In this document: positions 6,616 through 12,897 of the stretch, piece after piece | How positions within the stretch are numbered: position 1 is the stretch's first letter | Layout: the number at the start of each line of letters is the position of its first letter | Assembly (NCBI GenBank): GCA_036554605.1 | Contig: DATBMY010000392.1 | Location: forward strand, 1 to 12,995 | DNA length: 12,995 nt | Reading direction: 5' to 3' | Source of the DNA: DATBMY01 sp036554605 | GTDB lineage: Bacteria > Acidobacteriota > Blastocatellia > UBA7656 | Program-made: the position numbers and the translations under genes | Notes under the pieces: generated by a model | Database searches by the model: none | What the model was told of the DNA's origin: nothing | The model's input: only the letters and a program-made list of their open reading frames with translations

Positions 6616-7404
6616 ATGCATCCGCGCGACAGCCTCACGCCCGAGCGCCCGCAAGCATCCCCCTCCACGCGCCGCTCAAGGCGAACCGGCGCGCCGGATG
6701 AAGAGCAACTGCGACGCCGCGTTTACGATTTTTCAGACCTGTCCGCTTACAGTTTTCGTGATCGCCTGGTCATACGCGCGACCGGTGTTGGGCTTTACTC
6801 GATAGTCCGCGCCCTATCGGCGACGATCCGCTGGGACAGTCTTGGCCGTCATCACTTTGAATCAATCGTGGAGAGCGGCCATCGCGCCATATTCGCTTCC
6901 TGGCATTCGACCATATTCGCCTCGACATATTACTGGCGCAATCTTGGCATCGTCGTGATGTCGAGCGTCAGCCGCGACGCCGAATACACGGGCCGCCTGA
7001 TCAAGCGGTTCGGCTACGGCACCGCGCGAGGTTCTTCCACGCGCGGCGGCGCTCGCGCTCTGGCCGAGATGGCCGAATGTCTCGCCGCTGGTTTGCACGT
7101 CGGGTTTACGATAGACGGGCCGCGCGGGCCGGCCTATGTGGCGAAACCCGGAGCGGTAACGCTTGCGCGCCATACGGGGCAGGCGATCCTGCCGTTTCAC
7201 GTAGCGGCGCGCCGCGTAATTGAGGTGCCGAGCTGGGACCGCTTGCAGATACCGCTGCCTTTCACTCGCGCGCGCGCCTTCATCGGCGAGCCGATATATG
7301 TGGCGCGCAATGCTCCGGCCGGAGAGGTGGCGGAAAAGCAGGCCGCGCTTCAGGCAACGCTGGACCGCTTAAGGCGCGAGGCCGACGAGTGGCGAATGCA
7401 GTAA
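6616..7404 (+). CDS. DUF374-type lysophospholipid/lipid A acyltransferase family protein
   Basis: A 262-residue membrane-associated acyltransferase of the LPLAT superfamily, DUF374 branch. Visible motifs (numbered from ATG 6616): a hydrophobic segment near 52-70, SWHSTIF with the catalytic-type H97, SRDAEYTGRLIKRFGYGT, a TRGGARAL turn (~142), and FTIDGPRGPAYVAKPGA (~165-180), the substrate-site block typical of DUF374. The first ~35 residues are basic and disordered-looking. Relatives are thought to transfer acyl chains to lipid A-type or phospholipid acceptors, and convergent lpxA next door fits a lipid A role; the actual acceptor is not shown by the sequence. An upstream in-frame TTG (6580) would add 12 residues but coincides with a -35 box, and ATG 6616 has no Shine-Dalgarno sequence. 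Confidence 0.8.
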   Translation: MHPRDSLTPERPQASPSTRRSRRTGAPDEEQLRRRVYDFSDLSAYSFRDRLVIRATGVGLYSIVRALSATIRWDSLGRHHFESIVESGHRAIFASWHSTIFASTYYWRNLGIVVMSSVSRDAEYTGRLIKRFGYGTARGSSTRGGARALAEMAECLAAGLHVGFTIDGPRGPAYVAKPGAVTLARHTGQAILPFHVAARRVIEVPSWDRLQIPLPFTRARAFIGEPIYVARNAPAGEVAEKQAALQATLDRLRREADEWRMQ

Positions 7405-7411
7405 AGGCTCG

Positions 7412-7447
7412 CAAGCTGAAGCTTGAACTCAATACTTTTAACTTTAT
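7412..7447 (+). terminator. Short palindrome and heptads between convergent genes
   Basis: A symmetrical CAAGCT/AGCTTG element (7412-7417 and 7420-7425) sits between the convergent stops and is followed by two T-rich patches, so it could act as a weak bidirectional terminator. The same stretch also divides into 7-nt units starting at 7413, 7420, 7427, 7434 and 7441, each beginning with A (for example AGCTTGA and ACTTTTA). Confidence 0.35.
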
Positions 7448-8211
7448 TCGCGAGAGAATCCGCGCGTCGAAGCGCGTATGAAATTGGTCAGGTGATCTAC
7501 GTACGGGTCGCGCGCATCGCCGATGCGCGCGAGCGCTTCTTCGAGCGCGAGCCCCGAGCGCAGCAGCAATCTGTAGGCATCCTTCAGCTTCTGAAGATCG
7601 CTCGATTTCAAACCCGCGCGCCGCAGCCCGACGATATTTAACCCGCATGCCCGGCCCGGCACCCCGTCCGTTGTGACAAACGGCAAGCAGTCCTGAATTA
7701 TTTTTGAATTGCCGCCTATCATCGCCAGCCGCCCTATGCGGCAAAACTGGTGGACGACGACTCCGCCCGATATGAAGGCGCGGTCCTCTATATCGACATG
7801 GCCGGCAAGCGCGACGTTGTTGGCAATTATCACGCGGTCGCCGATCCGGCAATTGTGCGCCACATGCGCCGAAGCCATTATGAAGCAGTCTGATCCGACA
7901 ATGGTGGCGGACCCCGGCGCGGTCCCGCGATGCATGGTGACGCCCTCGCGTATGCGATTGTCGGCTCCGACGCGCAGGTAGCTTTCGCAATCCTCAAAGC
8001 CGAGGTCTTGCGGCTCGCCGCCAAGCACCGCGCCCTCATAGATGATATTGCCGGGTCCGAGCGAAGTGAACCGCTTTATACAGGCATGGGCGCGAATCTC
8101 CGAGCCCTCGCCTATATCCGTCTCATCCTCGATGACCGCATAAGGGCCGATCTTTACGTCACGGCCAAGTCGCGCTCCTGGACTGATTAGGGCTGTCGGA
8201 TGTATGCTCAT
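7444..8211 (-). CDS. lpxA: Acyl-[ACP]--UDP-N-acetylglucosamine O-acyltransferase LpxA
   Basis: Catalyses the first step of lipid A synthesis, moving a 3-hydroxyacyl chain from acyl carrier protein to the 3-OH of UDP-GlcNAc in the cytoplasm. The 255-residue length is near that of E. coli LpxA (262). The N-terminal ~190 residues are left-handed beta-helix hexapeptide repeats (IHPTALISPGARLGRDVKIG). Diagnostic blocks follow: GGEPQDLGF (64-72), NRIREGVTMHRGT (85-97) and ASAHVAHNCRIG (113-124). H119 aligns with the catalytic E. coli H125 and H116 with H122. The C-terminal helical part starts near GLRRAGLKSSDLQKLKDAYR. It is complete. No strong ribosome site is seen before the ATG. It stands alone, without lpxD, fabZ or lpxB beside it, and converges on the acyltransferase gene. 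Confidence 0.96.
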   Translation of the reverse strand: MSIHPTALISPGARLGRDVKIGPYAVIEDETDIGEGSEIRAHACIKRFTSLGPGNIIYEGAVLGGEPQDLGFEDCESYLRVGADNRIREGVTMHRGTAPGSATIVGSDCFIMASAHVAHNCRIGDRVIIANNVALAGHVDIEDRAFISGGVVVHQFCRIGRLAMIGGNSKIIQDCLPFVTTDGVPGRACGLNIVGLRRAGLKSSDLQKLKDAYRLLLRSGLALEEALARIGDARDPYVDHLTNFIRASTRGFSRE

Positions 8212-8322
8212 TTTGTAAGACCGAGAAGTATTGCAACACGAGCTGGAAAAATCAACGGACCCGCAAGCGAACCCCGCCGCATATAAAAGTCATCAAAGAC
8301 AGCACAGCCCGTATCAAGGAGT

Positions 8323-8351
8323 TTGATTTGGAATAATCTCGCTGGTAGATT
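8323..8351 (+). promoter_or_regulatory. Candidate extended -10 promoter for the YxxG/glycine-zipper gene
   Basis: TTGATT (8323-8328), a 17-bp spacer and TAGATT (8346-8351) with TGG just before it form an extended -10 promoter. The -10 hexamer is the same as at 6603. The resulting leader would be about 90 nt; I see no riboswitch or clear hairpin in it. The remainder of the 235-bp divergent region up to lpxA (8212-8322) shows no gene or other site I can support. Confidence 0.45.
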
Positions 8352-8446
8352 CGAGCAGGAAAAATTCATATTGGATAGATGCGTGTCCTGAGCATTGTCT
8401 GGTGGGGTGTGTCAGCGCCATCAAGATATAAGGAGGATGAAAACGT

Positions 8447-9505
8447 ATGGCAAAATGGATTCGACAGATAGTTTCGGCTGCGCTTGTGACCGCGCTTGCG
8501 CTCGCGGGGCTGCTCGCGAGCGGGCCTGCGGCCTACGCGCAAAGGAGGGCGCCGGCGAAGCGGGCCGCGCCCGTGAGCGCTTATAACCAGGGGTATCTCA
8601 AGGGCTACAACTCGGGTTACACGCAAGGACAGTCGGATTGGAACCGCGGCGTGCCCCGCGACCTTTTCTCGTCCGACGCATACAACCGGCGCGAGCAAAA
8701 TTATGACCCGTCGCTGGCCTCTTCCGAAGAGTACCGCCAGGCGTTCGATCTTGGTCTTGAATTCGGCTACATCGACGGGTACTTCGGCCGCGCGCGCAGC
8801 ACGTCCGTGCCCTCGAACGGCGCGGTAATCGCCAAGGCCACGGCGCTCGCCAACGCGCAGCGCGAGCGAGAGCAGATAGACGATCAGGCATCACGCGCGG
8901 ACACGACGCGGCCTTCCGAGCCCGCGCAAGACCCCCAACAGCAGACCCGCGACCGCGTCGTCACGCGACCCGGGCCGCTCAACATAGCGCCCAACACCCT
9001 GCTGAATCTCAGGCTTGAGACGACCATAGACACAAAGAACAACCGCGCCGGCGACCGTTTTCGCGCGGTAGTCACCGCCCCTCCCGAGTATGAGGGCGCT
9101 ACGATCGAAGGCCATATCAGCAACATAAACAAGTCGGGCAAGATCACCGGCCGGACCGAGCTTGCGCTCGCGTTCGACAGTATAAGCATGCCGGACGGCA
9201 GGGAAGCGCCGCTTGCCGCCTCGCTTGAAAAAGTTGTCGAATCCGAGTCCGTCAAGAAGATAGACGAAGAGGGCAACGTTCAATCGGGCAGCCGCTCTAC
9301 GGATTCCAAGGTTAGAGGCGGGGCCGGGGCGGCGGCCGGCGCAATCATCGGCGGGATAATCGGCGGAGGAAAGGGCGCGGTGCTTGGCGCGATACTGGGC
9401 GGCGCGGCCGGCGTCGGGACCGTTTACGTAGAAGGCGGCAAAGATCTTATTCTTGAGCCCGGCGCGGAGATGATCATTCGCACCGAGCGCGCCCGCGCGC
9501 GTTAA
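8447..9505 (+). CDS. Secreted protein with tandem YxxG repeats and C-terminal glycine zipper
   Basis: A 352-residue exported protein that I cannot name. Residues 1-31 are a signal peptide ending AYA before QRR. Residues 46-61 are four perfect tandem Y-x-x-G units (YNQGYLKGYNSGYTQG), and a looser copy follows at ~101-114 (LGLEFGYIDGYFG). A Q/D/R-rich linker (~140-175) leads to a beta-rich domain (~178-265) that begins IAPNTLLNLRLETTID and includes RAGDRFRAVV and GATIEGHISNINKSGKITGRT, a pattern I associate with exported proteins in Acidobacteriota-like genomes. Residues 291-322 are a glycine zipper (GAIIGGIIGGGKGAVLGAIL), able to pack as paired membrane helices. Translation start: AAGGAGG (8430-8436), 10 nt upstream. 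It is monocistronic, with its own candidate promoter and terminator. An outer-membrane or surface location is inference. Confidence 0.8.
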   Translation: MAKWIRQIVSAALVTALALAGLLASGPAAYAQRRAPAKRAAPVSAYNQGYLKGYNSGYTQGQSDWNRGVPRDLFSSDAYNRREQNYDPSLASSEEYRQAFDLGLEFGYIDGYFGRARSTSVPSNGAVIAKATALANAQREREQIDDQASRADTTRPSEPAQDPQQQTRDRVVTRPGPLNIAPNTLLNLRLETTIDTKNNRAGDRFRAVVTAPPEYEGATIEGHISNINKSGKITGRTELALAFDSISMPDGREAPLAASLEKVVESESVKKIDEEGNVQSGSRSTDSKVRGGAGAAAGAIIGGIIGGGKGAVLGAILGGAAGVGTVYVEGGKDLILEPGAEMIIRTERARAR

Positions 9506-9516
9506 TATTACCTTTC

Positions 9517-9538
9517 AGGGGCGGGGAAGCCCGCCCCT
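9517..9538 (+). terminator. Strong hairpin terminator after the YxxG/glycine-zipper gene
   Basis: A perfect 9-bp GC-rich stem (left arm AGGGGCGGG) closes a GAAG tetraloop, 12 nt past the stop codon. The trailing U tract is poor (CTGATTT), so it could work as a terminator or as an mRNA 3'-end stabiliser. Confidence 0.7.
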
Positions 9539-9540
9539 CT

Positions 9541-9575
9541 GATTTCAAATTTCGAATCTCAGATTTGAGATTCAG
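9541..9575 (+). repeat. AT-rich heptads containing an 8-bp hairpin at the end of the 99-aa gene
   Basis: Five units of 7 nt starting at 9541, 9548, 9555, 9562 and 9569 resemble RATTTCA (for example GATTTCA, AATCTCA). Inside lies a perfect 8-bp stem, GAATCTCA (9554-9561) with its complement at 9566-9573, around a GATT loop. The stem covers the stop codon (9559-9561) of the minus-strand 99-residue gene and could contribute to termination of that operon. Confidence 0.5.
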
Positions 9576-9858
9576 GTCTGCCGAGCTGCGCGAGCTTTCT
9601 GGCAAATCCTTCTCTCGTGTTTAGCGTATGGACCCAGGTGCCGTCAGCTCGCCTGTAGCTGATAAGCCCGCCGCCTTCAATCTCCGCGACAATAACCGTG
9701 TCCCTTGCGGAGGACGCGCCTAGCTCGGTCGTCTGAATCTCAAGCCCGGCGATCTCGCCCGGAGTTAAAAGAGAAGGCGCGCCGGCAAGTACGAGCCTGC
9801 CGGGACAATTGCGAATCGGTTTCCAATCCCACGCCTTCAGTATCTGGTCGAAATTCAT
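9559..9858 (-). CDS. Conserved-looking hypothetical protein, 99 residues
   Basis: A small, probably cytoplasmic protein with no signal peptide or membrane helix. Recognisable blocks are WKPIRNCPGRLVLAG near the start, a variable middle, then SARDTVIVAEIEGGGLISY and DGTWVHTLNTREGFARKLAQL. I recall this C-terminal pattern from uncharacterised small proteins in several phyla but know of no function. The start ATG (9858-9856) lies 11 nt after the S9 peptidase stop, with only a weak ribosome site (GGCGG), so it is probably translated from the peptidase mRNA. An in-frame upstream extension overlapping the peptidase is possible but is not preferred. The last codons lie in the inverted repeat at 9554-9573. 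Confidence 0.7.
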   Translation of the reverse strand: MNFDQILKAWDWKPIRNCPGRLVLAGAPSLLTPGEIAGLEIQTTELGASSARDTVIVAEIEGGGLISYRRADGTWVHTLNTREGFARKLAQLGRPESQI

Positions 9859-9869
9859 TGTAAAGCCGC

Positions 9870-11909
9870 CTACCGGGTAGAGCTGCTTGCCTCCTGCGAC
9901 TTTTCGCCACGGACGTGCTTGTCGAACCATTCGATATGACGATTGACCAGATCGATCTGATGATTCGGCTCGGTTATGCCATGTCCCTCGCGCGGGTAGC
10001 GGACAAAGACTACTTCTACGCCCCGCTTGCGCAAAGCGCGATAGTACTGCTCGGCCTGGCTTATGGTGACGCGGCGGTCCTGTTCACCGTGGGTGATCAG
10101 CAGCGGCGTCTTCACCCGGTCGACAAAGGTCATGGGCGAATACTTCACGTAGGTTTCGCGCGCGGTCCACGGCATCCCGCCGAAGCCGTACTCCATGAGG
10201 CCCGGAATGTCGCTCTGCCCGTGGAAGCTGTACCAGTCGCTTATACCCGCGTGGCCGATTGCGGCCTTGAACCGGCTGGTCTGCGTTACGACCCAGAAGG
10301 TCATAAAGCCGCCGTAGCTCCCGCCCATGACCGCGAGCCGGTCGGGGTCGGCCACTCCGCGCTTGACCATTTCATCTACGCCGGCCATCAAATCCTGATA
10401 ATCTTTGCCGCCCCAGTCACGGAGGTTCGCCACCGCGAACTTATTGCCGTACCCGGTAGAGCCCCGCGGGTTCGGCATCAGGACGGCGTAGCCGCTTGCG
10501 GCATAAATCTGCGCGCGCGGCTCGAACCCGTAGGTGAATCTGCCGTAAGGGCCGCCGTGAATCTGAAGTATCATCGGATAGCGCCGCCCTTCGACGTATC
10601 CGAGCGGCTTGATCAGTATGCCTTCAATATCGAGCCCGTCAGGCGCTTTCCATCGTACGACTTCCGTTTCGCCCAGGTTGTATTCTTTGATCTGCGGGTT
10701 GAGATCGGTTACGCGCTTCGGCTCTTTGCCACTGCTTGTCGCGACCCAGAGGTCTTCAGAAGATTTCGCTTCCTCGAAATTGAAGGCGAGCATTTTTCCG
10801 TCGCTCGAAAGATCGAACGCGCCGTACCCGCCGGGCCGCTCGAAAACAGGCTCGGGCGCGCCGCCCGCCACGGGCACCCTGAAGACCTGGCCGTAAACAC
10901 CGGCCGCCCCCGCCGCGTAAATCCATCTCCCGTCGGGCGACCATTCTATACCCGACAGCGAATCGTGATAGCCTGCCGTGAGATTGCGCGGCGCGCCGCC
11001 CTCGACCGGTGCTACCATCAGATCGGTCTTCGCCGCCCAGACGGCCGGGTCGGGGCTCGAAAGATAGGCGACCAGGCGGCCGTCGGGCGAGAATCGCGCC
11101 TGAGCATCGGGTCCGGGGTTAGCGGTAAGCTGGCGCGGCTGGCCTCCCGCGGCCGAGATGATGAATATGTCGGAGTTGCGGTCTTCGGATATGTCGGTGA
11201 AAGTCGATTCCTGCGACCCGCCGCGGCTTATGGTGTAAGAGATCCAACGCCCATCGGGCGACCACTGAGGATCGGCCACGGTGAAGACGCCTTCGGTCAC
11301 TCGCTTCTTTTCTTTGCTCTCGACATTTATCGTCCAGAGGTGCGAGTAGGAGAAATTGCTGTCGACGATGATGGCGTCAAACCGCTCCTTGCGGCGCTTT
11401 TCGCGTTCGGCCTTATCTTTCGGGCTGTCGCGCACTACATAGGCTATCTGGCGGCCGTCGGGCGACCACCTGAACTGCGAGACGGCCATCTCTTCATCGG
11501 TAAGTTTTTCGGCCTCGCCGCCGCCCACCGCGATGACCCAGATCTGGTTGCCTCGCCCGCCCTGCGCGCCCTGCTCCTGCGGCGAGGGCGTATCGCGGTT
11601 GGCTAGAAATGCTATGCGCGAGCCGTCGGGCGACCATTGCGGGGAGTTTTCACCGCGCGCGCCGTTCGTAAGTTTAATGGGCCGTCCGCCCGCCGCCGCT
11701 ACAATGTATATGTGCGTGTCGCGGCGATTCTCTTTTTTATTCCATTCGCTCGCCGTGAATGCTATAGACCTGTTGTCGGGCGACCACGCGGGCGCGCCGA
11801 TGGTCTTCATCGCAAGCTGCGATTCGATGGTAAAGTTCTTGCCCGATTGAGCGGCCGCTACGCTCACGGCCAACAGGAGTATCCCGAACATGCCTGCCGC
11901 GCGTTTCAT
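9870..11909 (-). CDS. S9 family (prolyl oligopeptidase-type) exported peptidase
   Basis: A 679-residue serine peptidase that probably cleaves peptides in the periplasm. Residues 1-21 are a signal peptide (FGILLLAVSVAAA, then QS). Residues ~35-400 form a WD40-like/TolB-type beta-propeller with recurrent WSPD or WSPDG turns near 42, 92, 148, 217 and 323, and weaker ones at 273 and 367. Residues ~425-670 are the alpha/beta-hydrolase domain: HGGPYGRF (451-458), PNPRGSTGYG, nucleophile S531 in GGSYGG, acid D611 in HGEQDRRV and H643 in REGHG. All three catalytic residues are present. Length and order match acylaminoacyl-peptidase/dipeptidyl-peptidase-like S9 enzymes (S9C type); exact specificity cannot be read. 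The start ATG has AGGAGG about 7 nt upstream, which is strong. The 99-residue gene follows in the same operon. Confidence 0.94.
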   Translation of the reverse strand: MKRAAGMFGILLLAVSVAAAQSGKNFTIESQLAMKTIGAPAWSPDNRSIAFTASEWNKKENRRDTHIYIVAAAGGRPIKLTNGARGENSPQWSPDGSRIAFLANRDTPSPQEQGAQGGRGNQIWVIAVGGGEAEKLTDEEMAVSQFRWSPDGRQIAYVVRDSPKDKAEREKRRKERFDAIIVDSNFSYSHLWTINVESKEKKRVTEGVFTVADPQWSPDGRWISYTISRGGSQESTFTDISEDRNSDIFIISAAGGQPRQLTANPGPDAQARFSPDGRLVAYLSSPDPAVWAAKTDLMVAPVEGGAPRNLTAGYHDSLSGIEWSPDGRWIYAAGAAGVYGQVFRVPVAGGAPEPVFERPGGYGAFDLSSDGKMLAFNFEEAKSSEDLWVATSSGKEPKRVTDLNPQIKEYNLGETEVVRWKAPDGLDIEGILIKPLGYVEGRRYPMILQIHGGPYGRFTYGFEPRAQIYAASGYAVLMPNPRGSTGYGNKFAVANLRDWGGKDYQDLMAGVDEMVKRGVADPDRLAVMGGSYGGFMTFWVVTQTSRFKAAIGHAGISDWYSFHGQSDIPGLMEYGFGGMPWTARETYVKYSPMTFVDRVKTPLLITHGEQDRRVTISQAEQYYRALRKRGVEVVFVRYPREGHGITEPNHQIDLVNRHIEWFDKHVRGEKSQEASSSTR

Positions 11910-12036
11910 AATCTATCCTCCTGAACTGATGGGTTTGCCGTCTGAAGATTCTCGACTGCCGGGATGATAACAAAGATGGCCGCCTTCAACCAGCCGCCGC
12001 TGTGTTAGACTCTCGCTGGCGAGAAGAGGTGAAAGT
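11910..12036 (+). other. Divergent intergenic region between the S9 peptidase and GNAT genes
   Basis: This must hold promoters for both genes, but no convincing -35/-10 pair is visible on either strand; TAGACT (12006-12011) is a possible GNAT -10 only. A TCTCGC/GCGAGA inverted repeat (12011-12016 and 12019-12024) abuts the GNAT ribosome site AGAGGTG and could modulate its translation. Confidence 0.3.
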
Positions 12037-12888
12037 ATGACGGCAGAGAAAGAAGCGTTTATATTCTCCGATGCGGCTCTGGCGCGGCGTCTGGAAAGGG
12101 CCGAGGCTCAAAGCAACGCTGACTTTGTCGAGGCGAGGGCAAAGCTCTTTCCTGAAAGCGGCGCGCGGTGGATCGAAGTGGCGGGCGCCTATGCAATGTA
12201 CGACGGCGCGGCTTCGCCGCTCACTCAGACGTTCGGGCTCGGGATGTTCGCGCCAGTGACGGGCGCCGAAATGGACGAGATCGAAAATTTCTATCGCGAA
12301 GCCGAGGCGCCCGTCTTTCACGAAGTCAGCCCGCTGGCCGGCGCAGAGCTGTACGCTTTGCTCGGCGAGCGGGGCTATCGCCCGGTCGAGCTTACGAGCG
12401 TGATGTTTCGCCCGCTCGCGCCGGAGCCGGATCTGGCAGGCGCGCGAAACCCTCGAATTCGGGTAAGAATGATCGAAGAAAGCGAACGTGAATTATGGGC
12501 GCAAGTAGCGGCGAAAGGCTGGAGCGAGCAGGCGGAGCTAGCCGGTATAGTATTTGAGCTTTCTCTCATCAGCGCGAAAAGATCGAATGCGCTTTCTTTT
12601 ATGGCGGAGCTTGACGGGAAGCCGGTAGCAACGGGCGCGATGAGCATAAATGACGGCGTTGCGCTGCTTGCCGGGGCAAGCACGATCCCGGAAGCGCGCC
12701 GCCGGGGAGCGCAGCTCGCATTGCTCTACAGCCGCTTGCGATATGCCGCCGAGCAAGGGTGCGATATAGCGATGATGTGCGCCCTGCCCGGCAGCGCGTC
12801 ACAGCGAAACGCCGAGCGGCAGGGGTTCCGCATCGCCTACACCCGCATCAAGTGGCAACTCTTTCAAGGCAAAGTCGATTTGGGGTAA
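12037..12888 (+). CDS. GNAT family N-acetyltransferase with a degenerate second GNAT half
   Basis: A 283-residue cytoplasmic protein that probably transfers an acetyl group from acetyl-CoA to an unknown amine. The C-terminal half (~140-275) is a normal GNAT fold: strand IRVRMIEESE, strand SFMAELDGKPVATGAM, strand ALLAGASTIPEARRRGAQ with the acetyl-CoA pyrophosphate loop R221-R-R-G-A-Q226, the following helix LALLYSRLRYAAEQG, and the C-terminal SQRNAERQGFRIAYTR block. The N-terminal half (~40-125) shows a faded GNAT pattern (AGAYAMYDG, LTQTFGLGMF, LLGERGYRPVELTSVMFRPL) without an RxxGxG/A loop, so only one active site is expected. The ribosome site GAGGTG lies about 6 nt before the ATG. It is transcribed divergently from the S9 peptidase and is apparently a single gene. 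Confidence 0.87.
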   Translation: MTAEKEAFIFSDAALARRLERAEAQSNADFVEARAKLFPESGARWIEVAGAYAMYDGAASPLTQTFGLGMFAPVTGAEMDEIENFYREAEAPVFHEVSPLAGAELYALLGERGYRPVELTSVMFRPLAPEPDLAGARNPRIRVRMIEESERELWAQVAAKGWSEQAELAGIVFELSLISAKRSNALSFMAELDGKPVATGAMSINDGVALLAGASTIPEARRRGAQLALLYSRLRYAAEQGCDIAMMCALPGSASQRNAERQGFRIAYTRIKWQLFQGKVDLG

Positions 12889-12897
12889 AAACTATTG

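Noticed and set aside
8316..8333. AAGGAG followed by TTG-GAA-TAA, a possible tiny leader ORF
   Set aside because: Only two codons long, and the same bases form the -35 element of a better promoter candidate.
8212..8446. Possible riboswitch or small RNA in the lpxA/8447 divergent spacer
   Set aside because: No stable stem or known conserved core could be found by eye; only a promoter is supported.
9915..11606. A 563-codon open frame on the plus strand
   Set aside because: It lies entirely antisense to the S9 peptidase, whose propeller, catalytic triad, signal peptide and ribosome site are all clear. High-GC codon use leaves the opposite frame open.
10900..11810. Recurrent short similar strings (GTCGGGCGACCA type) that could suggest a repeat array or CRISPR
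   Set aside because: They encode the WSPDG turn of each propeller blade in the S9 peptidase; spacing is irregular and everything is in coding frame.
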